Assembly: GCA_945878385.1 (NCBI GenBank)
Contig: CAMCTE010000021.1
Location: 1 to 21,044 of the forward strand
Source of the DNA: Azohydromonas lata NBRC 102462
GTDB taxonomy: Bacteria; Pseudomonadota; Gammaproteobacteria; Burkholderiales; Burkholderiaceae_C
Length of the DNA: 21,044 bases
Direction: 5' to 3'
A program made the translations under genes and the position numbers. The notes under the pieces were generated by a model. That model was not told the DNA's origin. It worked only from the letters and a program-made list of their open reading frames with translations, and did not search any database. Positions 13,514 through 20,906 of this stretch are shown in pieces. Positions within the stretch are counted from its first letter, which is position 1; each line of letters opens with the position of its first letter.

Positions 13514-14638
13514 ATGGGTGACGCCACCATTCCGCTGATCGACCTGCGCCAAGCTGCCTTGAAGGCCGTGGTGCCTGAAGTTGTTTCCCCCGCCAACGGC
13601 CTGTTGGCCGACCGGCTGGGCCGCCCGCTGCGCGACCTGCGCATATCGGTCACAGACCGCTGCAACTTCCGCTGCAGCTACTGCATGCCCAAGGAAGTCT
13701 TTGACAGCCAATACAAGTTCCTGCCGCAATCCTCACTCCTGAGCTTTGAGGAAATCACACGCACCGCACGACTGTTTGCGGCGCATGGCGTACAGAAGCT
13801 GCGCCTGACGGGCGGCGAGCCCCTGCTGCGCAAGCACCTGGAAGTGCTCATCGGCATGTTGGCGGAATTGCGCACACCCGAAGGTCACCCCCTGGACCTG
13901 ACCCTCACCACCAACGCATCCCTGCTCACCCGCAAGGCACAAGCGCTCAAGGATGCGGGTCTGCAGCGCATCACCGTGAGCCTGGATGCGCTGGATGACT
14001 CGATTTTCCGCCGCATGAACGATGTGGATTTTCCGGTGGCCGATGTGCTGGCGGGCATCGAAGCCGCCGCAGCGGTGGGCCTGTGGCCCATCAAGGTCAA
14101 CATGGTGGTCAAGCAGGGCGTGAACGACCACGAGATCGTGCCCATGGCGCGCTTCTTCCGCGAACACTTCGGCAGCGCTGTGGTGCTGCGCTTCATCGAA
14201 TACATGGATGTGGGCACCACCAACGGCTGGGCCATGGACCATGTGGTGGCATCAGCCGAGGTGCGCCGCCGCATTCATGAGGTGTACACCCTGGAGCCGC
14301 TGAACCCCACCGCAGACGGCGAGACTGCCGAGCGTTGGCGCTACACCGATGGCCGGGGTGAAGTGGGTTTCATCTCCAGCGTCACACAGGCCTTCTGCCA
14401 GGACTGCAACCGCGCGCGGCTGTCGACCGAAGGTCGGTTGTACCTCTGCCTGTTTGCCAGCCGCGGTTTCGACCTGCGCGAATTGCTTCGCGGTCAGGCC
14501 AGCGACGAGCAGATCGCTGCGGCCATCGGCTTGATTTGGGGTCAACGAGAAGACCGTTATTCGCAACTTCGCGGACAGAATGCCGCCCCGGACCAGCCGG
14601 GCGGACGCAAGGTTGAGATGCATTACATCGGAGGGTGA
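13514..14638 (+). CDS. moaA: GTP 3',8-cyclase MoaA
   Basis: MoaA is the radical SAM enzyme that starts molybdenum cofactor synthesis by converting GTP to 3',8-cyclo-7,8-dihydro-GTP; MoaC completes the step. The 374-residue product holds two iron-sulfur sites. The N-terminal CNFRCSYC provides C50, C54 and C57. The C-terminal C295-x2-C298-x13-C312 lies in FCQDCNRARLSTEG and LYLCLF. KLRLTGGEPLLRK and the terminal HYIGG with the conserved Gly-Gly are present. The start at 13514 leaves about 49 residues before the first cluster, longer than in E. coli. The ATG has no clear ribosome site. mobA follows after 4 bases, and the end of moaA contains the mobA ribosome site, so they are coupled. moaC is not in the window. 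Confidence 0.97.
   Translation: MGDATIPLIDLRQAALKAVVPEVVSPANGLLADRLGRPLRDLRISVTDRCNFRCSYCMPKEVFDSQYKFLPQSSLLSFEEITRTARLFAAHGVQKLRLTGGEPLLRKHLEVLIGMLAELRTPEGHPLDLTLTTNASLLTRKAQALKDAGLQRITVSLDALDDSIFRRMNDVDFPVADVLAGIEAAAAVGLWPIKVNMVVKQGVNDHEIVPMARFFREHFGSAVVLRFIEYMDVGTTNGWAMDHVVASAEVRRRIHEVYTLEPLNPTADGETAERWRYTDGRGEVGFISSVTQAFCQDCNRARLSTEGRLYLCLFASRGFDLRELLRGQASDEQIAAAIGLIWGQREDRYSQLRGQNAAPDQPGGRKVEMHYIGG
14630..14635 (+). promoter_or_regulatory. Shine-Dalgarno sequence of mobA
   Basis: GGAGGG directly before the moaA stop codon stands about 8 bases upstream of the TTG at 14643. It supports that TTG as the mobA start rather than the ATG at 14580, which would overlap moaA by 59 bases. Confidence 0.65.
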
Positions 14639-14642
14639 CAGC

Positions 14643-15242
14643 TTGACCATCGACCGTCACGACATCACGGGCCTGATCCTGGCCGGCGGACGCGGCAGCC
14701 GCATGGGCGGCGTGGACAAGGGCCTGCAGAATTTCCAGGGTGCGCCCTTGGCACTGCATGCCCTGATGCGCCTGGCGCCCCAGGTGGGCGCAGTGATGCT
14801 CAACGCCAACCGCAACCTCAGCGCCTACGAGGCCCTGGAGGTGCCGGTGGTGCCCGACACCACACCCGACTTTGCCGGGCCGCTGGCCGGAATGCTCACC
14901 GGTCTGGAAAACTGCGAGACCTCCTGGTTGGTCACGGTGCCCTGCGACTCGCCCCTCTTCCCGCTGGACCTGGTGCAGCGGCTGGCGCAGGCCGCAGAGC
15001 AGGCCGGTGCCGAACTGGCCATGGCCACCGCGCCCGAGGAAGACGGCCAACGCCGAGCGCAGCCCGTGTTTTGCCTCATGCACATCGACTGCCTGGACAG
15101 CCTGGTGACCTTCCTCAACGGCGGCGGTCGCAAGATCGACGAATGGACGGCCACGCGCCGCACGGTGATGGTGGACTTTGACGATGCCCGGGCGTTTCGA
15201 AACGCGAACACGCTGGAGGAACTGCACCGGCTTTCAGCCTGA
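14643..15242 (+). CDS. mobA: Molybdenum cofactor guanylyltransferase MobA
   Basis: MobA transfers GMP from GTP to the molybdenum cofactor, giving the dinucleotide form used by enzymes of the DMSO reductase family. The 199-residue product has the nucleotidyltransferase signature LILAGGRGSRMGGVDKGL at about 11-28, then LNANRNLSAYEAL, PVVPDTTPDFAGPLAGML with the GPLAG motif, and LVTVPCDSPLFP with the metal-binding aspartate. A TTG start at 14643 is preferred because of GGAGGG upstream and because it gives the usual short N terminus. It lies 4 bases after moaA and 20 bases before the second moeA, so the three form one operon. Its presence says that bis-MGD enzymes such as nitrate reductase or formate dehydrogenase probably exist in this organism. 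Confidence 0.95.
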   Translation: MTIDRHDITGLILAGGRGSRMGGVDKGLQNFQGAPLALHALMRLAPQVGAVMLNANRNLSAYEALEVPVVPDTTPDFAGPLAGMLTGLENCETSWLVTVPCDSPLFPLDLVQRLAQAAEQAGAELAMATAPEEDGQRRAQPVFCLMHIDCLDSLVTFLNGGGRKIDEWTATRRTVMVDFDDARAFRNANTLEELHRLSA

Positions 15243-15262
15243 GTGCGGGGCAACCGAGCCAC

Positions 15263-16570
15263 ATGAACCCAGCGATGAAAACGAGCGCCGCCACGCCGCC
15301 CCCGCAGCTTCAGGCCATCGCCGACAGCCTGGCCGGCTACGACCCCACCTCCTTGCCGGTCGCCCAGGCCCAGGCCTTCATCTCGCGCCTGGTGCACACG
15401 GTGCAGGGTGTGGAGCAGTTGGCCCTGCGCAGTGCACTGGGCCGGGTGTTGGCCGAACCCGTCTTGTCGCCCATCGATGTGCCCTCGCACGACAACTCGG
15501 CCATGGATGGCTATGCCCTGCGCGGGGCTGACCTGCGCAGCGACGGCCCCACCGTCTTGCAGATCGTGGGCAAGGGGCTGGCGGGTGCCCAATTCGAAGG
15601 CAGCGCCGCACCCGGCCAGTGCGTGCGCATCACCACCGGCGCGGTGATGCCCGCGGGGCTGGACACCGTGGTGCCCCAGGAATTCACGGCGCTTCGAGAC
15701 GGCACCGTGCACATCGAGCCTGGAGTGGTCCGCACAGGGGACAACCGCCGTTTGGCAGGAGAAGACCTGGCCCGCGGCTCGGTGGCCTTGCCGCCAGGCA
15801 GACTGATCACGGCTTCAGACCTCGGAGTGGCGGCCTCCCTGGGACGAGCCGAACTGCCCGTGCGCCGTCGGCTGCGGGTGGCCTTCTTCTCCACCGGTGA
15901 CGAACTGCGCTCCCTGGGTGAACCGCTTGATGAAGGCTGCGTGTACGACAGCAACCGCTACACGATCTGGGGCATGCTCCAGCGCCTGGGATTCGCAGAA
16001 GTGATCGACATGGGCGTGGTGCGGGACAACGCAGCCTCACTGACGGCGGCCTTCCGGGAGGCCTCAGCCTGCGCCGACGCCATCATCACTTCCGGCGGCG
16101 TGAGCGTGGGCGAAGCCGACCACACCAAACAGGTGATGGCCGCGCTGGGCGATGTGGTGTTCTGGCGGATCGCCATGCGCCCTGGCCGCCCCATGGCCAT
16201 CGGACGCATACAGGACGGTGCCATCCTGTTTGGTCTGCCCGGCAACCCGGTGGCGGTCATGGTGACCTTCTACGCCTTCGTGCGCCAGGCCCTGATGCAG
16301 ATGGCCGGCGTCCAGGGCTTGCCGCTGACGATGCTGCGGGCACGCTGCCTGACCCCCATGCGCAAGAAGCCCGGCCGCACCGAATACCAGCGCGGCATCG
16401 TCACCCTGGCAGGCGACGGGCAGTGGGAAGTGCGCATCACCGGGGCACAGGGCTCGGGCATCCTCAGCAGCATGAGCGCAGCCAACGGTCTGGTGGTGCT
16501 GCCGCACGACAGCGGCAATGTCCAGGCGGGCGACCTGGTGGACATTTGGCCCTTCGACGGTTTGATCTGA
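15263..16570 (+). CDS. moeA: Molybdopterin molybdenumtransferase MoeA (second copy)
   Basis: This 435-residue protein is a second MoeA. Motifs in order: VLSPIDVPSHDNSAMDGYAL near residues 67-86, RITTGAVMPAGLDTVVPQE, FFSTGDEL, YDSNRYTIWGML, ITSGGVSVGEADHTK, then a complete segment QVMAALGDVVFWRIAMR before PGRPMAIGR, and FGLPGNPVAVMVTF. It keeps the 17-residue segment that the first MoeA in this window lacks. The C-terminal domain IV (GSGILSSMSAANGLVVLP) is also intact. An N-terminal extension of about 35 residues precedes the core; a second ATG at 15278 is possible. Being in one operon with moaA and mobA, it is likely the housekeeping enzyme, but that is inference. It converges on rnhA with 25 bp between. 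Confidence 0.95.
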   Translation: MNPAMKTSAATPPPQLQAIADSLAGYDPTSLPVAQAQAFISRLVHTVQGVEQLALRSALGRVLAEPVLSPIDVPSHDNSAMDGYALRGADLRSDGPTVLQIVGKGLAGAQFEGSAAPGQCVRITTGAVMPAGLDTVVPQEFTALRDGTVHIEPGVVRTGDNRRLAGEDLARGSVALPPGRLITASDLGVAASLGRAELPVRRRLRVAFFSTGDELRSLGEPLDEGCVYDSNRYTIWGMLQRLGFAEVIDMGVVRDNAASLTAAFREASACADAIITSGGVSVGEADHTKQVMAALGDVVFWRIAMRPGRPMAIGRIQDGAILFGLPGNPVAVMVTFYAFVRQALMQMAGVQGLPLTMLRARCLTPMRKKPGRTEYQRGIVTLAGDGQWEVRITGAQGSGILSSMSAANGLVVLPHDSGNVQAGDLVDIWPFDGLI

Positions 16571-16595
16571 AGCTTGAGACCGCGGCGCGCCTGGC

Positions 16596-17042
16596 CTAGC
16601 CGCCGGCCTGTGCCGCACCGCGATTGGCCAGGGCATCCGCGCGTTCGTTGCCCACATCGCCGGCGTGCCCCTTCACCCAATGCCACTGCACCTGGTGGGC
16701 CGCCGCCAATTCGTCCAGGGCCTGCCAGAGGTCGATGTTCTTCACGGGTTTGCGGTCTGCCGTCTTCCATCCACGCACCTTCCATCCGCGGATCCAGTTG
16801 GTGATGCCCTGGCGCACATACTCGCTGTCGGTGTAAAGGTCGATGGCACAGGGCCGCTTCAAGGCCGACAGCGCCTGTATCACCGCCGTCAACTCCATCC
16901 GGTTGTTCGTGGTCGTGCGTTCGCCGCCGAAGAGCTCGCGCTCGTGGCCACCGAAGCGCAACCAGGCGCCCCAGCCGCCGGGGCCCGGGTTGCCCTTGCA
17001 CGCTCCATCGGTGTAGATCACCACCCGATCCGAGTCCGCCAT
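16596..17042 (-). CDS. rnhA: Ribonuclease HI
   Basis: RNase HI cuts the RNA strand of RNA-DNA hybrids and removes R-loops and primers. The 148-residue product has the full active site: D12 in IYTDGACKGNPGPGGW, E50 in TTTNNRMELTAV, D72 in LYTDSEYV, and D136 with H126 in WVKGHAGDVGNERADAL. The basic protrusion (WIRGWKVRGWKTADRKPVKN) typical of E. coli-type enzymes is present at about 83-102. The open frame extends upstream, but the ATG at 17042 gives the conserved start and lies 2 bases after the methyltransferase stop. The gene order with a methyltransferase and gloB matches the gloB-yafS-rnhA neighbourhood of other proteobacteria; dnaQ, which follows rnhA there, is absent here. Confidence 0.97.
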   Translation of the reverse strand: MADSDRVVIYTDGACKGNPGPGGWGAWLRFGGHERELFGGERTTTNNRMELTAVIQALSALKRPCAIDLYTDSEYVRQGITNWIRGWKVRGWKTADRKPVKNIDLWQALDELAAAHQVQWHWVKGHAGDVGNERADALANRGAAQAGG

Positions 17043-17044
17043 GT

Positions 17045-17974
17045 TCAACGGCTTCCCGGTTCCGCCGGAGGCGAGCCGCCAGGCTGCAACCCGGGCGGCA
17101 AACTGCGCTGGTGCCGCTGGGTCACCACCGCGCGGGCCGGCGCCTTCACGCCCTTGGCTTGGCGCGCCAGCCCCACCAGGCGCATGCCACGCACCCTCTT
17201 GATGGCCATCACCGCATACACGCTGCCCAGCACCGGCCACCAACGGTCGCCCAGCCGGTCCATCCAGCGCAGGCGGTCCAACCAGGCCGCACTGCCCACC
17301 GGTGGCACATAGCAGCCAAACCGCCCTCCCTCCACCTCGAAGCTCAAGAGATGCAGCCAATCGCGCAGGCGCCAGTAGCCCACCCAATCGCCGGCCCAGG
17401 CATCGGGTAGTGGATGCGACAGGGGATGCGACGGGGGATGCGGCAGCACCGGCGGTGGAGGGCCCATCGCTTCCGGGCCAGAAGGCTGCCTGCCCAAGGG
17501 CCAGCCGACACGGCGGGCTGCGCCCCACAGGCTGGCCGGGTTGAAGCCGGTGATCAAGAGGCGCCCCTCCGGACGCAACACCCGTTCGGCCTCACGCAGG
17601 GTCTGGTGCGCGTCGGCCGCCACTTCCAGGGTATGGGGCATCACCACCAAGTCCAGGCTGTTGGTGGCAAAGGGCAGTGCATGGAACTCGCTGCAGACCT
17701 GAGCGGCCTGCGCCGCTGGCCAAGCGCCGGCCGAAGGTGCCTGGCCCTCATCCTGCGGACCCACCAGCCACTGGTGGGGCATGCGGTTACTGCGCAAGGC
17801 CTGCAGTTCGGGCAGCCCCAACTGCACGGCGTGGTAGCCAAACACATCAGATACCCAATGGTCCACCTGGGTCTGTTCCCAGGCCAAGGCATGGGCTCCG
17901 GCCACCGTGGCGGTCCACGGAGGCCGTCCGCCTTCGGGGGCGTTCCTATAATCGGGAGTGGTGTTGATTTCCAT
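17045..17974 (-). CDS. YafS-like SAM-dependent methyltransferase (class I)
   Basis: The product of about 309 residues resembles the YafS-type methyltransferases encoded between gloB and rnhA; the substrate is unknown. Recognisable parts are LAWEQTQVDHWVSDVFGYHAVQLGLPEL in place of a classical glycine-rich motif I, then FATNSLDLVVMPHTLE (motif II region), and REAERVLRPEGRLLITGFNPASLWG, a standard methyltransferase motif III. A Pro/His repeat lies near residue 185-200, and the C-terminal 30 residues are basic. The start is unsure. The ATG at 17974 gives an N terminus of some 22 residues with little similarity to the family, has no ribosome site, and is only 6 bases from the divergent gloB start. 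A GTG at 17905 would begin nearer the conserved region. It is probably co-transcribed with rnhA. Confidence 0.85.
   Translation of the reverse strand: MEINTTPDYRNAPEGGRPPWTATVAGAHALAWEQTQVDHWVSDVFGYHAVQLGLPELQALRSNRMPHQWLVGPQDEGQAPSAGAWPAAQAAQVCSEFHALPFATNSLDLVVMPHTLEVAADAHQTLREAERVLRPEGRLLITGFNPASLWGAARRVGWPLGRQPSGPEAMGPPPPVLPHPPSHPLSHPLPDAWAGDWVGYWRLRDWLHLLSFEVEGGRFGCYVPPVGSAAWLDRLRWMDRLGDRWWPVLGSVYAVMAIKRVRGMRLVGLARQAKGVKAPARAVVTQRHQRSLPPGLQPGGSPPAEPGSR
17411..17446. repeat. Three-copy 12-bp repeat inside the methyltransferase gene
   Basis: Three near-identical 12-mers, TGGATGCGACAG, GGGATGCGACGG and GGGATGCGGCAG, follow one another. On the coding minus strand they give LPHP, PSHP and LSHP, a Pro/His-rich insert. 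The unit keeps the reading frame. Confidence 0.8.
17947..17952 (+). promoter_or_regulatory. Probable -10 box of gloB
   Basis: A perfect TATAAT lies 28 bases before the gloB ATG. No good -35 is visible at the right distance. If the divergent methyltransferase really starts at 17974, this promoter is inside its first codons; that is one reason to doubt that start. Confidence 0.5.
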
Positions 17975-17980
17975 CAATTC

Positions 17981-18751
17981 ATGACCGAACTGCTGAGCCT
18001 GCCTGCTTTTTCCGACAACTACATCTGGATGATGCACAACGGGCGCGACGCGCTGGTGGTGGACCCGGGCGATGCGGATGTCGTACGGCAGGCCTTGCTG
18101 CAGCGCAATCTGTCGCTGAAGGCCATTCTAGTGACCCACCACCACCCTGACCACACCGGCGGTGTGCAGGCGCTGCGTGACCTGCTCCAGGGACCTGTTT
18201 ATGCCCCGGTTCGCGAAGACACGCCGCTGCCGCGGGAGCCCGTCTCGGGCGGACAACATCTGGCGGTGCTGGGCCTGCCGGTGCAGGTGATCGATGTGCC
18301 GGGGCATACCGCCGGCCACATTGCCTACCTGGTTGAACCGCCTGAACAGGCGCCCATCCTCTTTTGCGGGGACACCCTGTTTTCAGGGGGCTGCGGCCGG
18401 CTATTCGAAGGCACGCCCGCGCAGATGCATGCCTCGCTGTCGGCGCTGGCCGAACTGCCGGGCCACACCCGCGTGTGCTGCGCCCATGAATACACCTTGT
18501 CCAATTTGCGCTTCGCCCGCACGGTGGAGCCGGGCAATGCGGATCTGGCCTCCTACCAGGATCGCTGCATCGAATTGCGCGCCCAGGGCGCTCCCACTCT
18601 CCCCTCTTCCATCGACACCGAGCGGATGATCAACCCCTTCCTGCGCTGCCATGTGCCCGAGGTGCGTGACAGCGCCCTGGAGCAGGGTGCAGCAGGCGAC
18701 GACCCTGTGGCCGTACTGGCCGCCCTGCGTGAATGGAAGAACCGATCATGA
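17981..18751 (+). CDS. gloB: Hydroxyacylglutathione hydrolase (glyoxalase II)
   Basis: GloB hydrolyses S-lactoylglutathione to lactate and glutathione, the second step of methylglyoxal detoxification. The 256-residue metallo-beta-lactamase-fold protein has all metal ligands: H53, H55, D57 and H58 in THHHPDHTGG, H109 in DVPGHTAGH, bridging D131 in FCGDTLFSGGCGRLFEG, and H169 in CCAHEYTLSNLRFA. The C-terminal glyoxalase II domain ends with the usual NPFLRCHVPEVR. The ATG at 17981 gives the conserved MTELLSLPAFSDNYIW start. The stop overlaps the transglycosylase start (ATGA), so the two are translationally coupled, with a likely promoter at 17947. Confidence 0.97.
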   Translation: MTELLSLPAFSDNYIWMMHNGRDALVVDPGDADVVRQALLQRNLSLKAILVTHHHPDHTGGVQALRDLLQGPVYAPVREDTPLPREPVSGGQHLAVLGLPVQVIDVPGHTAGHIAYLVEPPEQAPILFCGDTLFSGGCGRLFEGTPAQMHASLSALAELPGHTRVCCAHEYTLSNLRFARTVEPGNADLASYQDRCIELRAQGAPTLPSSIDTERMINPFLRCHVPEVRDSALEQGAAGDDPVAVLAALREWKNRS

Positions 18752-20277
18752 CGCCTGTCTGCCCAACACGCCGCAGCCGCCTGGCGGGCTTGATCGCCTG
18801 TGGCGCTTTACTGCTGACCACCGGTTGCGCCACCGTGGGCCCCGCCCCAGAGAGCACGGCCTCGGCGGCGCAGTCGGCACCGCTTGATGCGCAGCCCGCC
18901 CCCGCTGCGGGCTCGCCTTCGACCGGCCCGGTGGCGTCGACAACACCAGCCACACCGAATGGCGTGGCCACCGCCCCGGCAAGCCCCACAACGGGCCGTG
19001 TGGGCCTGGACAGCCTGAACCCCGAGCAGCCCATCCGCTTCGACGAGCCCGACGCCAAGCGGGACCTCTGGCAGCGCATCCGGTCGGGCTACGGCATCCC
19101 CGACCTGCACAACCCGGAGTTGATGCAAGGCTCGCAGCAGTGGTACGCCACGCGCCCGGACTATGTGCAGCGCATGACCACCCGCGGTGCGCGCTACCTC
19201 TTTCACATCGTAGAGGAAGTTCAGCGGCGCCAGTTGCCCACGGAGCTGGCCCTCCTGCCCTTCATTGAAAGTGCGTTCAACCCTCAGGCGTTGAGCACCG
19301 CCAAAGCCTCGGGCATGTGGCAATTCATGCCGGCCACCGGGCGAGACTTCTCCCTCAAGCAAAGCGTCTTTCGTGATGACCGGCGCGATGTCCTGGCTTC
19401 CACGAGGGCCGCACTGGACTACCTGACCCGTCTGCATGCGCAGTTCGGCCACTGGCATCTGGCACTGGCCGCCTACAACTGGGGCGAAGGCAATGTGCAG
19501 AAGGCCATCACGCGCAACCAGCGCGCGGGCCTGCCCACCGACTACGAAAGCCTGCGCATGCCCGAGGAGACCCGGCGCTATGTTCCCAAGCTGTTGGCGG
19601 TGAAAAACATCATCACCCGACCCGAACAATTCGGCCTGTCGCTGCCGTCGCTGGAAAACCACCCCTACTTCCTGACGGTGCCCATCGAGCGTGACATCGA
19701 TGTGGCCACCGCCGCTCGCCTGGCCGGCATGGACGAAACCGATTTCGCCGCACTCAACCCTCAGCACAACAAGCCCGTGATTCTGGCCGCTGGCACACCA
19801 CACATCCTGCTGCCTTACAGCAACGCCGAGCGCTACCTGGCCGAGTTGGAACGCCACAAGGGAGCGCTGGCCTCTTGGACGGCCTGGGTGGCGCCGCGCA
19901 CCCTGCGCACGGCGGAAGCGGCCAAGCTCACGGGCATGGACGATGCGCGGCTGCGCGAGGTCAACCGCATTCCGCGCGGGATGATGATCCGCAAGGGGTC
20001 GGCCCTGTTGGTGCCACGGCATGGCCGGTCGACGGCCGATGTGAGCGAGCAACTGGCCGACAACGGCAGCATCAGCCTGCAGCGTGAAGCAGCCCCCAAG
20101 AGCAAATCCCCGGCGAAGGGACCCAAGCCGGCGGTGGCCAAAGCCAGTGGCAGCAAGACGCAGGTCGCGTCGGCCAAATCCGGCGCCAAACCGGCGCCCA
20201 AGGCGGTGTCGGGCCAGTCGTCCAAAGACAGCCGCACCCGTGTGGCCACTTCCTCAGAAGCACCGGTGCGGCGCTGA
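18748..20277 (+). CDS. mltD: Membrane-bound lytic murein transglycosylase, MltD type
   Basis: MltD-type enzymes cleave peptidoglycan glycan strands, leaving 1,6-anhydro-muramic ends, from a lipid anchor in the outer membrane. This 509-residue product has an N-terminal export signal ending in ALLLTTGC, with C27 as likely lipidated residue; the lipobox is imperfect because Thr stands at -3. A Pro/Ala/Thr-rich linker (about 30-90) follows. The SLT domain lies at about 155-300 with catalytic E174 in LLPFIESAFNPQA, then SGMWQFMPATG and LALAAYNWGEGNVQKA. Two degenerate LysM-like segments lie near 330-370 and 390-435. The last 65 residues are a lysine/alanine/serine-rich tail. The ATG at 18748 overlaps the gloB stop and has GGAAGA 7 bases upstream. 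Gene order gloB-mltD matches E. coli. Confidence 0.94.
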   Translation: MTPVCPTRRSRLAGLIACGALLLTTGCATVGPAPESTASAAQSAPLDAQPAPAAGSPSTGPVASTTPATPNGVATAPASPTTGRVGLDSLNPEQPIRFDEPDAKRDLWQRIRSGYGIPDLHNPELMQGSQQWYATRPDYVQRMTTRGARYLFHIVEEVQRRQLPTELALLPFIESAFNPQALSTAKASGMWQFMPATGRDFSLKQSVFRDDRRDVLASTRAALDYLTRLHAQFGHWHLALAAYNWGEGNVQKAITRNQRAGLPTDYESLRMPEETRRYVPKLLAVKNIITRPEQFGLSLPSLENHPYFLTVPIERDIDVATAARLAGMDETDFAALNPQHNKPVILAAGTPHILLPYSNAERYLAELERHKGALASWTAWVAPRTLRTAEAAKLTGMDDARLREVNRIPRGMMIRKGSALLVPRHGRSTADVSEQLADNGSISLQREAAPKSKSPAKGPKPAVAKASGSKTQVASAKSGAKPAPKAVSGQSSKDSRTRVATSSEAPVRR

Positions 20278-20313
20278 AGCCGCTGCGCCGTTCGCGGCCG
20301 TCTTGCGCGTAGG

Positions 20314-20904
20314 TCAGCGCCGGTGCGCCAGCGCGTGCGCGATCGTCGACAGGTCCACGAATTCCAGCTCGCTGCCCACCGGCACCCCCCGTGCCAGCCG
20401 GCTGACCTTCACGGGCAAGCATTCCAACGCTGCAGCCAAGGCGTGCGCGGTGGCCTCGCCTTCGGCGGTGAAGCTCAAGGCCAGGATCAGTTCGCGCAGC
20501 TCGGTGTCGCGCGACCGCTCAATCAGTTCTTCAAATCCAATGTCCTCGGGGCCGGTTCCCCCCAAAGGGCTGAGCCGGCCCATGAGCACGAAGTAGCGCC
20601 CGTTGTAGCCACCGGTTCGCTCCAGCGCGGCCTGGTCAGCCGGCGTTTCCACCACGCACAACAGGCCGGCATCCCGTTGAGGGTCCAGGCACAGTTCACA
20701 CACCGGGCTTTGGCTGAAGGTGTGGCACCGCTCACAGTGCGCCACATCCTGTGCCGCAGCTGCCAAGGCCTGCGACAGGCGCTGTGCGCCTGCGCGGTCA
20801 TGCTGCAGAAGGTGAAAGGCCATGCGCTGCGCTGAACGCTGCCCCACGCCCGGCAGGCACCGCAAGGCGTCGATCAACGCATCCAGGCGGGGCGAATTCG
20901 ACAC
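20314..20904 (-). CDS. recR: Recombination mediator protein RecR
   Basis: RecR works with RecO (and RecF) to load RecA on single-stranded gaps. The 196-residue product has the N-terminal helix-hairpin-helix LPGVGQRSAQRMAFHLL at 17-33, a C4 zinc finger (C57, C60, C69, C72) in CERCHTF and CELCLD, and a Toprim domain from about residue 80 with VVETPADQAAL and later ALSFTAEGEATA. It ends LSTIAHALAHRR. The start is a GTG at 20904, 2 bases after the ybaB stop, so translation is probably coupled. It converges on mltD with 36 bp between and no clear terminator. Confidence 0.97.
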   Translation of the reverse strand: MSNSPRLDALIDALRCLPGVGQRSAQRMAFHLLQHDRAGAQRLSQALAAAAQDVAHCERCHTFSQSPVCELCLDPQRDAGLLCVVETPADQAALERTGGYNGRYFVLMGRLSPLGGTGPEDIGFEELIERSRDTELRELILALSFTAEGEATAHALAAALECLPVKVSRLARGVPVGSELEFVDLSTIAHALAHRR

Positions 20905-20906
20905 CT

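Noticed and set aside
18808..20052. A 414-codon minus-strand frame opposite mltD
   Set aside because: MltD motifs are unmistakable on the plus strand; the antisense frame has no domain and no ribosome site that I could see.
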